Of a DNA stretch of 64,000 nucleotides, positions 1-10,599 are shown one piece after another; positions within the stretch are counted from its first letter, which is position 1, and each line of letters opens with the position of its first letter. Origin of the DNA: Streptococcus henryi DSM 19005 (lineage in GTDB: Bacteria; Bacillota; Bacilli; Lactobacillales; Streptococcaceae); NCBI RefSeq assembly GCF_000376985.1, contig NZ_AQYA01000030.1:46422-110421 (forward strand). The letters run 5' to 3'. Under the pieces are notes generated by a model. That model was not told the DNA's origin. It saw nothing but the letters and a program-made list of their open reading frames with translations, and did no database searches. The position numbers were made by a program, and so were the translations under genes.

Positions 1-70
1 ATTTGTGACTGCTGATTATGATGCTGGCCGTCACCAAATTCGTGTCGATATGCTAAATAAAATGTGCTAA
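1..70 (+). CDS. lacA: Galactose-6-phosphate isomerase subunit LacA, 3' end only
   Basis: Only the last 22 codons are inside the window; the gene begins upstream. The tail contains GRHQIRVDMLNKMC followed by TAA, which I recognise as the usual LacA C-terminus of streptococci. LacA pairs with LacB to isomerise galactose-6-phosphate to tagatose-6-phosphate, the first step after hydrolysis of lactose-6-phosphate. lacB follows 22 bases downstream with its own ribosome binding site, as in other lac operons. Identification rests on this short tail plus the neighbours. Confidence 0.85.
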   Translation, partial: FVTADYDAGRHQIRVDMLNKMC

Positions 71-92
71 GAAAAGATGAGAGGAAGATAAG

Positions 93-608
93 ATGAAAGT
101 TGCTATCGGATGTGACCACATCGTAACAAATGAAAAAATGGCTGTTGTAGATTACTTAAAGGGTCAAGGGCATGAAGTTCTTGATTGCGGAACCTATGAC
201 CATGTGAGAACGCATTATCCTATCTACGGAAAAAGGGTTGGTGAAGCAGTTGCCAGTGGTCAAGTTGACCTCGGTGTTTGTATCTGCGGAACAGGCGTAG
301 GCATTAACAATGCTGTCAACAAAGTGCCAGGCATTCGCTCAGCCCTTGTCCGCGACATGACAAGTGCTGTCTATGCTAAAGAAGAACTAAATGCCAATGT
401 GATTGGTTTTGGTGGCAAAATCACAGGTGAGTTGCTCATGTGTGATATCATTGATGCCTTCATAGCAGCTGAGTATAAACCAACAGCAGAAAATGAAAAA
501 TTGATTGCTAAAATCACTCAAGTTGAAAGTGTAAACGAAAATCAAACCGATCAAAACTTCTTCGATGAATTCCTTGAAAAATGGGATCGTGGAGAATACC
601 ACGACTAA
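93..608 (+). CDS. lacB: Galactose-6-phosphate isomerase subunit LacB
   Basis: This 171-residue cytoplasmic protein belongs to the RpiB/LacAB isomerase family. It starts with MKVAIGCDH and carries the CGTGVG active-site loop, with the cysteine at residue 65; the length is normal for LacB. With LacA it converts D-galactose-6-phosphate to D-tagatose-6-phosphate. An AGGAAGATAAG ribosome binding site precedes the ATG. It lies between lacA and lacC in the operon and should be co-transcribed with them from a promoter left of the window. Confidence 0.96.
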   Translation: MKVAIGCDHIVTNEKMAVVDYLKGQGHEVLDCGTYDHVRTHYPIYGKRVGEAVASGQVDLGVCICGTGVGINNAVNKVPGIRSALVRDMTSAVYAKEELNANVIGFGGKITGELLMCDIIDAFIAAEYKPTAENEKLIAKITQVESVNENQTDQNFFDEFLEKWDRGEYHD

Positions 609-633
609 ATCTTGAAGCTTAAGGAGAAGAAAG

Positions 634-1566
634 ATGATTCTTACAGTAACGATGAACCCTTCGGTTGACATCTCTTACCCCTTGGATGCCTTGAAGCTCG
701 ATACGGTTAACCGCGTCTCGACGGTTAGTAAAACACCAGGTGGTAAGGGGTTGAATGTGACCCGCGTACTCTCAGAGGTTGGGGAAGATGTTGTTGCTAC
801 TGGCTTGGTAGGCGGAAAGCTTGGCGATTTCATCAAAGAAAAATTGGATCAAGCCAAGATTGGTAACCAATTCTTTGATATCCGTGGAGACACGCGCAAC
901 TGCATTGCTATCCTACATGAAGGTTTACAAACAGAAATCTTAGAAGCTGGGCCTAGCATAGCCCCTGATGAGGCGACGGCCTTCCTTCAGCATTTTAAGG
1001 AACTGAGCAAAGACTTTGATGTTATTGCTATTTCGGGTAGCTTACCCGCCGGCTTACCATCAGATTATTACGCTACAGTGATAAGCTTAGCCAATGCTAA
1101 CCAGACAAAAGTTGTCTTGGATTGTTCAGGCCAGGCCTTACAGGATGTCCTAGACCAATCTGAAAAACCATTCGTCATCAAACCCAATACTGAAGAACTC
1201 GCTCAATTAGTGGGACGAGAGGTGACGGATGACATCGAGGATTTAAAGGCGACTTTAAACCAAGATTTATTTGATGGTATTGAGTGGATTATTGTATCCC
1301 TAGGTGCTAAAGGTGCCTTTGCCAAGCATGGAGATAAGTTTTATCGAGTGCGTATCCCTAAGATTGAGGTCGTCAATCCTGTAGGCTCAGGGGACTCCAC
1401 TGTGGCAGGCATTGCATCAGCCTTGGTTCAAGGTTTCTCCGATGCTGATTTGCTCAAGCGAGCCAATGTTCTAGGTATGTTAAATGCTCAAGAAGAAATG
1501 ACGGGGCATGTCAATATGTCAAGCTACGAAACGTTATTCAATCAAATCCAAGTAGAAGAGGTATAA
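634..1566 (+). CDS. lacC: Tagatose-6-phosphate kinase LacC
   Basis: A 310-residue PfkB-family sugar kinase that phosphorylates tagatose-6-phosphate to tagatose-1,6-bisphosphate with ATP. The glycine-rich substrate region ([11 protein letters not shown], around residue 35) and the C-terminal GSGDS catalytic motif near residue 250 are both intact. The start follows AAGGAGAAG. It sits 25 bases after lacB and 6 bases before lacD, so it is part of the same transcript. Related 1-phosphofructokinases share the fold; the operon context settles the substrate. Confidence 0.95.
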   Translation: MILTVTMNPSVDISYPLDALKLDTVNRVSTVSKTPGGKGLNVTRVLSEVGEDVVATGLVGGKLGDFIKEKLDQAKIGNQFFDIRGDTRNCIAILHEGLQTEILEAGPSIAPDEATAFLQHFKELSKDFDVIAISGSLPAGLPSDYYATVISLANANQTKVVLDCSGQALQDVLDQSEKPFVIKPNTEELAQLVGREVTDDIEDLKATLNQDLFDGIEWIIVSLGAKGAFAKHGDKFYRVRIPKIEVVNPVGSGDSTVAGIASALVQGFSDADLLKRANVLGMLNAQEEMTGHVNMSSYETLFNQIQVEEV

Positions 1567-1572
1567 AAACAA

Positions 1573-2538
1573 ATGGTACTAACACAAGCAAAACAAAGTT
1601 ATCTTGAAAAACTTAGTCGCAATGGCGTTATTTCAGCCTTGGCCTTTGACCAACGCGGTGCTCTCAAACGCATGATGGCACAATATCAAACCGAAGAACC
1701 AACAGTTGAGCAAATTGAACAATTGAAAGTTCTCGTCTCTGAAGAATTGACAAAGTACGCTTCATCAATCTTGCTCGACCCAGAATATGGATTGCCAGCA
1801 AGTAAAGTTCGCGATCAAGAAGCAGGGCTTCTCTTAGCCTATGAAAAGACTGGATACGATGCGACAACAACTAGTCGCTTGCCAGATTGCTTGGTTGAGT
1901 GGTCTGCCAAACGGCTAAAAGAAGAAGGAGCAGATGCCGTTAAGTTCTTGCTCTATTACGATGTGGATGGAGATGACTATGTTAACCTCCAGAAAAAAGC
2001 TTATATCGAACGTATCGGTTCAGAATGTAAAGCAGAAGATATTCCTTTCTTCCTTGAAATTTTAACTTACGATGAGAATATCGCTGACAATGGTAGCGTG
2101 GAATTTGCCAAGGTCAAAGCTCATAAAGTCAATGAAGCCATGAAAGTTTTCTCAGATGAACGCTTTGGCATCGATGTCCTCAAAGTTGAAGTGCCAGTTA
2201 ATATGAAATATGTTGAAGGTTTTGCTGAGGGTGAGGTTGTGTACACAAAAGAAGAAGCAGCACAAGCCTTCCGTGACCAAGAAGCAGCTAGTCACTTGCC
2301 ATACATCTACCTCAGTGCAGGTGTTTCTGCCAAACTCTTCCAAGACACTCTAGTCTTTGCAGCAGAGTCTGGTGCGAAATTTAATGGTGTCCTCTGTGGA
2401 CGTGCTACTTGGGCTGGTTCTGTCAAAGTTTATATTGAAGAAGGTGAAGAAGCAGCGCGCAACTGGCTTCGTACAGAAGGCTTCAAGAACATCAATGAGC
2501 TCAATAAAGTCTTGGAAAAAACAGCAAGCTCATGGTAG
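1573..2538 (+). CDS. lacD: Tagatose-1,6-bisphosphate aldolase LacD
   Basis: A 321-residue class I (Schiff-base) aldolase that splits tagatose-1,6-bisphosphate into dihydroxyacetone phosphate and glyceraldehyde-3-phosphate, which feed glycolysis. The lysine in the [10 protein letters not shown] segment near residue 205 is the expected Schiff-base residue. Its ATG lies only 6 bases beyond the lacC stop, with AGAAGAGG inside the end of lacC as likely ribosome binding site. It closes the lacABCD block; after it the spacer contains a promoter and a LacT-type antitermination site. Confidence 0.95.
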   Translation: MVLTQAKQSYLEKLSRNGVISALAFDQRGALKRMMAQYQTEEPTVEQIEQLKVLVSEELTKYASSILLDPEYGLPASKVRDQEAGLLLAYEKTGYDATTTSRLPDCLVEWSAKRLKEEGADAVKFLLYYDVDGDDYVNLQKKAYIERIGSECKAEDIPFFLEILTYDENIADNGSVEFAKVKAHKVNEAMKVFSDERFGIDVLKVEVPVNMKYVEGFAEGEVVYTKEEAAQAFRDQEAASHLPYIYLSAGVSAKLFQDTLVFAAESGAKFNGVLCGRATWAGSVKVYIEEGEEAARNWLRTEGFKNINELNKVLEKTASSW

Positions 2539-2626
2539 GAAGAAATTTGAATTATAAAACATAAAAGGTTAAAATGTTTGATTTTTTAAAAATGTTTAAA
2601 ATAAACAAAAAAACATAAAGAAAGGG

Positions 2627-2654
2627 TTTACATTTTAAAATAACGTGTTATAAT
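2627..2654 (+). promoter_or_regulatory. Predicted promoter upstream of lacT
   Basis: A TTTACA -35 box (2627-2632) and a TATAAT -10 box (2649-2654) are separated by 16 bases. This would start a transcript about 15-20 bases ahead of the RAT/terminator element, giving lacTGFE and the galactanase gene a second start separate from the lacABCD promoter outside the window. Confidence 0.7.
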
Positions 2655-2679
2655 GAAAATGTAGAAATTCAATAAGAGT

Positions 2680-2751
2680 GGATTGTAACTAAGATATTAG
2701 GCAAGACCGCAAATAATCTAGGGAGAAGACCCTAGTTTGTTTGCGGTTTTT
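2680..2751 (+). promoter_or_regulatory. Ribonucleic antiterminator (RAT) overlapping an intrinsic terminator
   Basis: Bases 2680-2708 begin GGATTGTAACT and end AGGCAAGACC, closely matching the RAT sites bound by BglG/SacT/LicT/LacT antiterminators. The 3' end overlaps a terminator: CCGCAAA (2707-2713) pairs with TTTGCGG (2740-2746), with an inner CTAGGG/CCCTAG stem and a following T run. Binding of active LacT to RAT should block the terminator, so transcription into lacT and the PTS genes would depend on LacT. The overlap geometry is seen in the sequence; the mechanism is inferred from the family. Confidence 0.85.
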
Positions 2752-2781
2752 ATTTGTCTAAAAATATTCAAGGAGGTAAAA

Positions 2782-3618
2782 ATGTTCCGCATTATACAGG
2801 CGCTCAATAATAATGTAGCTTTAGTTAAAAATGAGCAGGGAGAACAAGCGGTTGTTATGGGACTTGGAATCGTTTTTCGAAAGAAAAAGGGTGATCTCAT
2901 TAGACCAGAACAGGTGGAAAAAATATTTTCTTTGAAAACCGAAGAATCGAAAGAAAACTTTTTAATGCTTTTGAAAAATATTCCGCTTGATATCCTGACG
3001 GTGACCTACAACATGATTGATAAACTAGTGCAAAATCATCAATTTCCTGTTCAAGAATATTTGTATGTCACACTTACTGATCATGTTTACTCAGTTTATC
3101 AGAAGCTTCTAAAAGGAACTTATCAGGAAAGTCGTTTACCAGATATTTCCAAGGAATATGTGACTGAATTTTCTATGGCAAGAGAGGCAGTTGAAATCTT
3201 AAGTAATAAGTTATCAGTGAACTTTCCAGATGATGAAATTGGACGTATGGCTCTGCATTTCATTAATGCCAAAGGAGACTATGAGATTTCATCTAATCAA
3301 GAAGAAAGTGCTAGAAAACGAGTTTTAGAATTAGTTGAAGAGGAATTATCAAGGAATGGTATTAGGCGTAATGCCGAAAATAGTAACTTGTATGACCGTT
3401 TGATGATCCATTTGACCTATCTGATTAATCGATTGCAAACTAGTCAACAAGACGAGACTTCTTTGGTTAATATGGAAGACTTTGTAAAATCTGATTATCC
3501 AAAAGCATTTCGAATTGGACAAGCTATTCATAGAATATTGGAACAAGAATTTAAACTAGACTTATCACGAAGTGAGCGTGTTTATCTAGTTTTGCATATT
3601 CAACGTTTATTAAATTAG
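2782..3618 (+). CDS. lacT: Transcription antiterminator LacT (BglG family)
   Basis: A 278-residue BglG-family protein. The N-terminal RNA-binding CAT domain (residues about 1-55) starts MFRIIQALNNNVALV, and two PTS regulation domains follow at roughly 65-165 and 175-278. PTS enzymes phosphorylate histidines in these domains to switch activity. The reading frame is open further upstream, but the ATG at 2782 follows AGGAGG and matches the family N-terminus. It is preceded by its own RAT/terminator and followed 9 bases later by lacG, so it probably regulates its own operon. The placement between lacD and lacG differs from the lacR-only arrangement of several streptococci. Confidence 0.9.
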   Translation: MFRIIQALNNNVALVKNEQGEQAVVMGLGIVFRKKKGDLIRPEQVEKIFSLKTEESKENFLMLLKNIPLDILTVTYNMIDKLVQNHQFPVQEYLYVTLTDHVYSVYQKLLKGTYQESRLPDISKEYVTEFSMAREAVEILSNKLSVNFPDDEIGRMALHFINAKGDYEISSNQEESARKRVLELVEEELSRNGIRRNAENSNLYDRLMIHLTYLINRLQTSQQDETSLVNMEDFVKSDYPKAFRIGQAIHRILEQEFKLDLSRSERVYLVLHIQRLLN

Positions 3619-5028
<1,410 letters not shown>

Positions 5029-5042
5029 GGGGATTTATAAAG

Positions 5043-5354
5043 ATGGATAAAAAAGAATTACAAATGTTAGGATTTGAAATTGTAGCCTACTCTGGAGATG
5101 CAAGAAGCACTTTGTTGCATCTATTAAAAGAAGTGAGATCTGGTAACTTTGACAATATTGAAACAGCTGTGAAAGAAGCCGATGATAATTTGGCTTTAGC
5201 ACATAATGCACAGACCAAGCTTTTAGCTCAGGAAGCAGCTGGGGAAGACTTGGAACTAGGTTTTATCTTCATTCATGGTCAAGACCATTTGATGACAACT
5301 TTGTTATTACGTGACTTAATTCAGGATTTTATTGAGTTATATAAAAATCGTTAA
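5043..5354 (+). CDS. lacF: Lactose-specific PTS enzyme IIA, LacF
   Basis: A 103-residue soluble PTS IIA protein of the lactose/cellobiose family. It accepts phosphate from HPr on a histidine and passes it to the IIB domain of LacE. The active histidine is H78 in the IHGQDHLMT motif, at the same position as in characterised LacF proteins. A GGGGG-rich ribosome binding site precedes the ATG, 14 bases after lacG. It lies upstream of lacE with an unusually structured 92-base gap. Confidence 0.96.
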   Translation: MDKKELQMLGFEIVAYSGDARSTLLHLLKEVRSGNFDNIETAVKEADDNLALAHNAQTKLLAQEAAGEDLELGFIFIHGQDHLMTTLLLRDLIQDFIELYKNR

Positions 5355-5379
5355 TTTTTAAAAAGAAGAAAGGATTTGG

Positions 5380-5429
5380 ACCGGACTTGGTAGAAGCACA
5401 ATCTCCTCTTAATATACTAAGTCTTCGGT
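5380..5429 (+). other. Inverted repeat in the lacF-lacE spacer
   Basis: ACCGGACTTGGTA (5380-5392) can pair with TACTAAGTCTTCGGT (5414-5429, one bulge), forming a long hairpin between lacF and lacE. It lies between an AGAAAGGA sequence at 5367-5374 and the GGGGAG that serves the lacE ATG at 5447. It may separate or couple translation of the two PTS genes or protect an mRNA end; the role is not known. Confidence 0.6.
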
Positions 5430-5446
5430 TCTTGGGGAGTTTTATC

Positions 5447-7105
5447 ATGAACAAACTCATTCAACAGATTGAAAAAGGGAAACCTTTTTTTGAAAAAATT
5501 TCACGCAATATTTACCTCGGGGCCATTCGTGATGGTTTCTTAGCTGCTATGCCAGCTATTCTATTCTCAAGTATCTTTATCTTGATTGCTGCTATTCCTG
5601 AGATTTTTGGAATTACTTTGCCGGCTGCTTTTTCAACATGGTTATGGAAGGTTTATGGCTATTCAATGGGAATTGTAGCATTGCTTGTTTCAGCTACGAC
5701 AGCTCGCTGTTTGGCAGAATCAATGAATCGACAAATGCCATCTAATAAAAAAATCAATGCAGTTTCAGTTATGTTGGCTTCTATCACTAGCTTCCTTTTG
5801 CTAAGTGCAGATCAAATTGATGGTGGCTTTGCTAATGGCTACATGGGAACAAAAGGGATTCTTGCAGCTTTTGTTGCAGCTTTCATCACTGTAAACATGT
5901 ATAAATTCTGTGTTTTGAAAGATATTACGATTAAGATGCCTAAAGAGGTTCCAGGTACCATTTCGCAAACTTTTAGAGATATCTTTCCATTCTCATTTGC
6001 AGTATTTGCTGCTGTTCTTCTTGATACATTAATTCGTTATTTCTTTGGTCATTCCTTTGCGGAAGCCATCATCTCTTTGATGCAACCACTGTTCACAGCG
6101 GCTGATGGTTATCTTGGAATTGCAATAATTTGGGGAGCAATGGCTCTCTTCTGGTTTGTAGGTGTTCATGGTCCATCGATTGTGGAGCCTGCAATTGTAG
6201 CAGTTATTTATACAAATGTTGAAGCTAACTTGCAATTGATGAAAGCTGGGGAACATGCTTCAAACGTCTTAACGGCTGGTCTTGGAAACTTTGTAGGTAC
6301 GATGGGAGGGACAGGTGCAACACTTGTTGTACCATTTATCTTCTTAGCTTTTGCTAAATCAAAACAATTGAAAGCGGTTGGTAAAGCTTCTTTCATTCCA
6401 GTCTGTTTTGCGGTAAATGAACCACTTTTGTTTGCAACGCCAATTATTTTAAACCCATATTTCTTCATTCCATTTCTATTAACTCCGATTGTTAATGTCT
6501 GCATCTTCAAATTCTTTGTTGATGTTTTGAAAATGAATAGCTTTATGTACGTCCTTCCTTGGGCAACTCCTGCACCAATTGGTCTTATTTTAGGTACAGG
6601 AGTTAGCCTTCTAGCGATTGTTTTGATGTTTGTTCTGTTAGCTATTGATATTGTCATTTACTTCCCATTTGTTAAAGCTTATGATGCAGTTCTTTTGGAA
6701 GAAGAAGCAGAGAATGCAGCTAAAGAGACTCTTGAAGAAAAAGTAGCACCAGTAAAAAAATTAGAAGATGAAATTAAAGTTACAACAGATAAAGATGTTA
6801 ATGTTTTAGTTCTTTGTGCTGGTGCTGGAACAAGTGCTATGTTGGCTAATGCACTAACAGAAGGTGCTCAAGAAACAGGTGCTAAGATTACAGCTTCTGC
6901 TGGTGCCTATGGCTCTCATTATGAAATTATGAAGAACTTTGATATGGTTGTTTTGGCACCGCAAGTTAACTCTTTCTATGAAGATATCAAGAAGGATACT
7001 GATGCTTTAGGTATTAAGCTAGCAGCAACCAAAGGTGCCGAATATATTAAATTAACACGCGATCCAAAAGGTGCAGTTGCATTTGTAATGTCATATTTTG
7101 CTTAA
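5447..7105 (+). CDS. lacE: Lactose-specific PTS enzyme IIBC, LacE
   Basis: A 552-residue membrane transporter that imports lactose and phosphorylates it at the galactosyl 6-OH. Residues about 1-430 form the IIC membrane domain with multiple hydrophobic segments; after a charged, glutamate-rich linker the IIB domain starts near residue 450 with VLVLCAGAGTSAM, where C457 is the phosphorylated cysteine. The start at 5447 follows GGGGAG and gives the family N-terminus MNKLIQQIEKGKPFFEKI. The frame stays open upstream to a TTG at 5387, which would add 20 residues unlike the family; I reject that start. The protein is of normal length or slightly short for LacE. Confidence 0.93.
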   Translation: MNKLIQQIEKGKPFFEKISRNIYLGAIRDGFLAAMPAILFSSIFILIAAIPEIFGITLPAAFSTWLWKVYGYSMGIVALLVSATTARCLAESMNRQMPSNKKINAVSVMLASITSFLLLSADQIDGGFANGYMGTKGILAAFVAAFITVNMYKFCVLKDITIKMPKEVPGTISQTFRDIFPFSFAVFAAVLLDTLIRYFFGHSFAEAIISLMQPLFTAADGYLGIAIIWGAMALFWFVGVHGPSIVEPAIVAVIYTNVEANLQLMKAGEHASNVLTAGLGNFVGTMGGTGATLVVPFIFLAFAKSKQLKAVGKASFIPVCFAVNEPLLFATPIILNPYFFIPFLLTPIVNVCIFKFFVDVLKMNSFMYVLPWATPAPIGLILGTGVSLLAIVLMFVLLAIDIVIYFPFVKAYDAVLLEEEAENAAKETLEEKVAPVKKLEDEIKVTTDKDVNVLVLCAGAGTSAMLANALTEGAQETGAKITASAGAYGSHYEIMKNFDMVVLAPQVNSFYEDIKKDTDALGIKLAATKGAEYIKLTRDPKGAVAFVMSYFA

Positions 7106-7135
7106 ATATTTTCATGGATAAAGCTAGGATAAATT

Positions 7136-8746
7136 ATGAAAGAACTTAAACAAATTATTACTTTTGTTTTGGTAATTATTGGGTTTACCTCAGTAAGTAC
7201 TCAGATAGTTAGGGCTGATGACTTTATTAATGGAGCGGACATTTCAATTCTAGATGAAATGGAACAAAGTGGTGCTGTATACAAAGTTAACGGTAAACAA
7301 AAAGATCCCCTAACCATATTAAAAGATAATGGTGTTAACTATGTTCGTTTGCGACTTTGGGTTGATCCTTATGATAGCTCGGGAAATCCTTATGGTGCTG
7401 GAACAAATGATTTAAGCAAAACTATTAAACTTGCCAGAAGGGCCAAAATTAATGGGTTGAAAGTCTTGTTAGATTTTCATTACAGTGATTTCTGGGTTGA
7501 TCCAGGAAAACAAACTCTTCCAAAATCTTGGGAAAATCAAACTTTTGAGCAATTGAATTCGAGTGTTTACCATTATACGGTTGATGTTCTTAATAAGATG
7601 AAAAGTCAAGGTTTGTATCCGGATATGATTCAGATAGGAAATGAATTGAACAGTGGTCTACTATGGCCTTATGGAAAAAGTTGGGGTGGGGATGGTCAAG
7701 AGTTTATCCGACTAGCTACTTTTTTAAAATCGGGAGTGAAAGCTGTAAAAGATACACAAAATAGTGATATTCCGATAATGCTTCATTTAGCAGATGGCGG
7801 AGATAAATCAGTTTTTCAATGGTGGTTATATGAGATTACTAATCAATCAGTTGATTTTGATATCGTGGGAATTTCTTATTATCCATATTGGCATGGATCA
7901 TTGGCTGATCTTGCTGAAAACATGGACAACATTAGTGAACGTTACAACAAAAAAGTTGTCGTTGTTGAAACAGCTTATGCAAATACACTTAATAACCTCG
8001 ATCAAAAAATAAATGCATTCACTAAAAATGAAGAAGATAGTGGTGGCTATAAGGCTAATCAAGATGGGCAGTACCAATTTTTGACGGATTTAGTCGATAA
8101 GATAAAAGATGTTAAAAAAAACAATGGCCTAGGTTTCTTTTATTGGGAGCCTCTTTGGTATAATGCTAATGTTTCCTGGGCGACACAGGCAGGAATGTCT
8201 TATCTTGGTGTTTCAGATTTGACAGGAAACGAATGGGAAAATCAAGCTGTCTTTGATTTTTCAGGAAATGCTTTGCGCGGTATAAAAGCTTTTAATTATT
8301 CTAATTTAACAAATCTCATACAAAACAATAGCTTTGAATGGGATGGTTATACCGAAAGTCCATCAAATTGGAACAAATGGACTGCCAATAAGAATGCTGG
8401 AATAAAAACAGAAATATATGATGATTCTCGTCATAAGCTTACATTCTGGTCAGATAAAGCCTTCGAAAGTTCAGTTTATCAAAATGTTTTTAATCTCAGT
8501 TCAGGGACCTATAAATTAAGTATAGATGCTATGGGGGATGTTAATATTGAGACTGCACAACTATATATAAAGAATTATGGAGGTAGTGAGCAAAAGATTT
8601 CTCTTAAAGAATCTCTTATATGGAAAACCTACACCATTGATAATATTCGAATTACAAAAGGACAATGTGAGGTAGGTGTTTATGTGAAATCATCTGCCAA
8701 CAAGTGGGTTTCGATTGATAATATTAGACTTGTTAAAGTTGACTAG
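7136..8746 (+). CDS. Secreted endo-beta-1,4-galactanase (GH53)
   Basis: A 536-residue secreted glycoside hydrolase. The first ~27 residues are a signal peptide (charged start, hydrophobic core, cleavage near VRA-DD). The GH53 catalytic domain follows to about residue 390, with NGADIS at its start, acid/base E170 in QIGNELNSG and nucleophile E278 in VVVVETAYA. Residues about 395-536 (NNSFEWDGY onward) look like a beta-sandwich carbohydrate-binding module, possibly CBM61-like. The enzyme should cut beta-1,4-galactan side chains of pectin outside the cell into galactobiose and related oligomers. It lies 30 bases after lacE and before a strong terminator, so it appears to be the last gene of the lac operon. 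No LPXTG anchor is present. Confidence 0.9.
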   Translation: MKELKQIITFVLVIIGFTSVSTQIVRADDFINGADISILDEMEQSGAVYKVNGKQKDPLTILKDNGVNYVRLRLWVDPYDSSGNPYGAGTNDLSKTIKLARRAKINGLKVLLDFHYSDFWVDPGKQTLPKSWENQTFEQLNSSVYHYTVDVLNKMKSQGLYPDMIQIGNELNSGLLWPYGKSWGGDGQEFIRLATFLKSGVKAVKDTQNSDIPIMLHLADGGDKSVFQWWLYEITNQSVDFDIVGISYYPYWHGSLADLAENMDNISERYNKKVVVVETAYANTLNNLDQKINAFTKNEEDSGGYKANQDGQYQFLTDLVDKIKDVKKNNGLGFFYWEPLWYNANVSWATQAGMSYLGVSDLTGNEWENQAVFDFSGNALRGIKAFNYSNLTNLIQNNSFEWDGYTESPSNWNKWTANKNAGIKTEIYDDSRHKLTFWSDKAFESSVYQNVFNLSSGTYKLSIDAMGDVNIETAQLYIKNYGGSEQKISLKESLIWKTYTIDNIRITKGQCEVGVYVKSSANKWVSIDNIRLVKVD

Positions 8747-8750
8747 TTAA

Positions 8751-8787
8751 AAACATTCCCAAAGAAATTTTGGGAATGTTTTTTTTA
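8751..8787 (+). terminator. Intrinsic terminator of the lac operon
   Basis: AAACATTCCC pairs with GGGAATGTTT across a short AAAGAAATTTT loop, followed by a run of eight T. It lies 5 bases after the galactanase stop. Confidence 0.9.
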
Positions 8788-8952
8788 ATAGTTTATTTCT
8801 TATATGTTTTTTTTCGATTTTTTGTTTTTTGAAGAGATTATTATTGCATCTATTTTTAAGTGAGCACAAGAGCTATTTTGAAACAAAATCTTGGAACTGT
8901 TTTTCAATAATCTGTTACAAATGGGACGTATCAATCCGATAAATGATGGCAA

Positions 8953-9558
8953 TCAGATTGACTCCCAATCAATTTTCCTGTCTTTATAATAATATTTTCG
9001 GTCTTTTTCATTGATTGGTCTTATAACTTTGGCTGGGCTGCCAAAGGCTAGAACATTTGCAGGGATGTCTTTGGTAACAAGGCTGCCTGCACCGATAACA
9101 CTATTGTCACCGATGGTCACACCGGGCAAGATGGTGCTGTTTGCTCCAATCCAACAATTCTTACCGATGCTCACGGGAAGGTTGTACTGGTAACCTTTTT
9201 GGCGCAGCTCTGGAAGAATAGGGTGGCCTGCGCTAGCGATTGTCACATTTGGGCCAATCATAGTGTAGTCGCCGATAGTGATCTGGGTATCATCGACTAA
9301 AGTTAGGTTGAAATTAGCGTAGACATTTTTGCCGATTTTGCAGAATTTACCGCCCCAATTAGCGTGCAAGGGAGGTTCAATATAGACGTTTTCTCCGACC
9401 TGGGCAAACATCTTCTCTAGGAGTTCTTGGCGCTTTTCTCCCTCAGAAGGTCTGGTTTGATTGAAATCATAGAGTAATTCCTGGCAAAGTGTTTGCTCCT
9501 TGAGAATGTCAGGGTCGGATGGTAAGTAGAGTTCGCCGGAATGAAGTGGATTTCTCAT
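8953..9558 (-). CDS. Galactoside/maltose O-acetyltransferase (hexapeptide-repeat family)
   Basis: A 201-residue cytoplasmic acetyltransferase of the LacA/Maa type. The N-terminal Mac domain (about residues 5-60) is followed by left-handed beta-helix hexapeptide repeats, including IGDYTMIGPNVTI, the catalytic-histidine region SAGHPI, and WIGANSTILPGVTIGDNSVIGAGS. It transfers acetyl groups from acetyl-CoA to sugars, presumably to detoxify non-metabolisable galactosides. It lies 7 bases downstream of galR on the same strand and is probably co-transcribed with it. The exact sugar acceptor cannot be read from the sequence. Confidence 0.85.
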   Translation of the reverse strand: MRNPLHSGELYLPSDPDILKEQTLCQELLYDFNQTRPSEGEKRQELLEKMFAQVGENVYIEPPLHANWGGKFCKIGKNVYANFNLTLVDDTQITIGDYTMIGPNVTIASAGHPILPELRQKGYQYNLPVSIGKNCWIGANSTILPGVTIGDNSVIGAGSLVTKDIPANVLAFGSPAKVIRPINEKDRKYYYKDRKIDWESI

Positions 9559-9565
9559 AAGCTTC

Positions 9566-10567
9566 TTATTTACTACTGCTGCGAAGTGTTAAAACAGTTG
9601 CTAGTTTCATCATTACTGGGATTTCAGGTGTGAAGCTCTCTAATTGTTGATTGAGGGTATTCATAGCGAGAATTCCCATTTCCTCGGTAAAGACAGTGAC
9701 GCTACTTAACGGTGGGTAGACTTGTTTAGCTACGACGGTATCGTTGAAGGAAATAATGCTGACGCGGTCAGGGACTTTGATGTCCTTTTCTTGTAGGGCA
9801 CGGAGGGCGCCGATAGCTAAGGCATCACTTGCAATAAAGAAGGCTTCTGGGAGGTTGTCTCCACAAGTCTCAATTGCATTTTTCATCAATTGGTAGCCGT
9901 CATCTGTAGAGAATTTACCGATAAAAACATAATCGGGGTTATAGAGTTTTTGTTGTGTTAGGTAATTCTTAAAAGTATAGAAACGAGGATCAATGAGAGG
10001 AAATTCATGGTCAGCTGTCATCTCTTCACCTGTTAAAATGCCAATCTTAGTTTGTCCTTTGTTAATAAAATGATCCAAAGCGCTAATAACAGAATTGGTA
10101 AAATCAGTAGTCACACAGGTATGACCGCTGCTCAGCGTATCACTATCAACGAAAATAAGGTTATCGCTGATTTTCTCCAAATCTTTAATCTGTGAGTTGC
10201 TGTATTTTCCGATGGCAATAACTCCGTCGGCTGATCGAGCATCATCTAAAGGAGAGTCGTTAAAGAGTCGGATGATTTCATAGCCAAGCTCAATGGCACG
10301 ACGTTCAATACCAATACGTATAGAGTAATAATAGAGGTCATTAATCTCTTCAGATTCTGTGTACCATTGGATGATAGCGACTTTTTTATTTTCGTTTTTA
10401 GCAATGAGATTTTTTTTATAACGTGTGTAGCCTAGTTGATCTGCGGTTTTAAAAATTTTAGCGCGTGTCGCTTCACTGACAGACATAGACTCATCGTTAT
10501 TTAGAACTCTAGAAACTGTTGCGATAGAAACCTCTGCATGTTCTGCAATATCCTTGATTGTTGCCAT
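9566..10567 (-). CDS. galR: LacI-family galactose repressor GalR
   Basis: A 333-residue repressor: an N-terminal LacI helix-turn-helix (MATIKDIAEHAEVSIATVSRVLN) and a periplasmic-binding-protein-like effector domain from about residue 60. I place the start at 10567 because AGGAG (10581-10577) lies 9 bases away, whereas the in-frame ATG at 10573 is only 3 bases from it. It is divergent from the alpha-galactosidase gene, as galR is in gal loci of salivarius-group streptococci. A palindrome AGTAAAAATACT sits in its own 5' leader, suggesting autoregulation. The name rests on position and family; a raffinose-type repressor is the alternative. Confidence 0.85.
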   Translation of the reverse strand: MATIKDIAEHAEVSIATVSRVLNNDESMSVSEATRAKIFKTADQLGYTRYKKNLIAKNENKKVAIIQWYTESEEINDLYYYSIRIGIERRAIELGYEIIRLFNDSPLDDARSADGVIAIGKYSNSQIKDLEKISDNLIFVDSDTLSSGHTCVTTDFTNSVISALDHFINKGQTKIGILTGEEMTADHEFPLIDPRFYTFKNYLTQQKLYNPDYVFIGKFSTDDGYQLMKNAIETCGDNLPEAFFIASDALAIGALRALQEKDIKVPDRVSIISFNDTVVAKQVYPPLSSVTVFTEEMGILAMNTLNQQLESFTPEIPVMMKLATVLTLRSSSK

Positions 10568-10599
10568 TTTCATCCTCTCCTTAGAAAAAACAGAATTTT

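Noticed and set aside
6208..6657. A 149-codon minus-strand frame inside lacE
   Set aside because: Antisense to the IIC membrane domain; no start signals and no recognisable domain.
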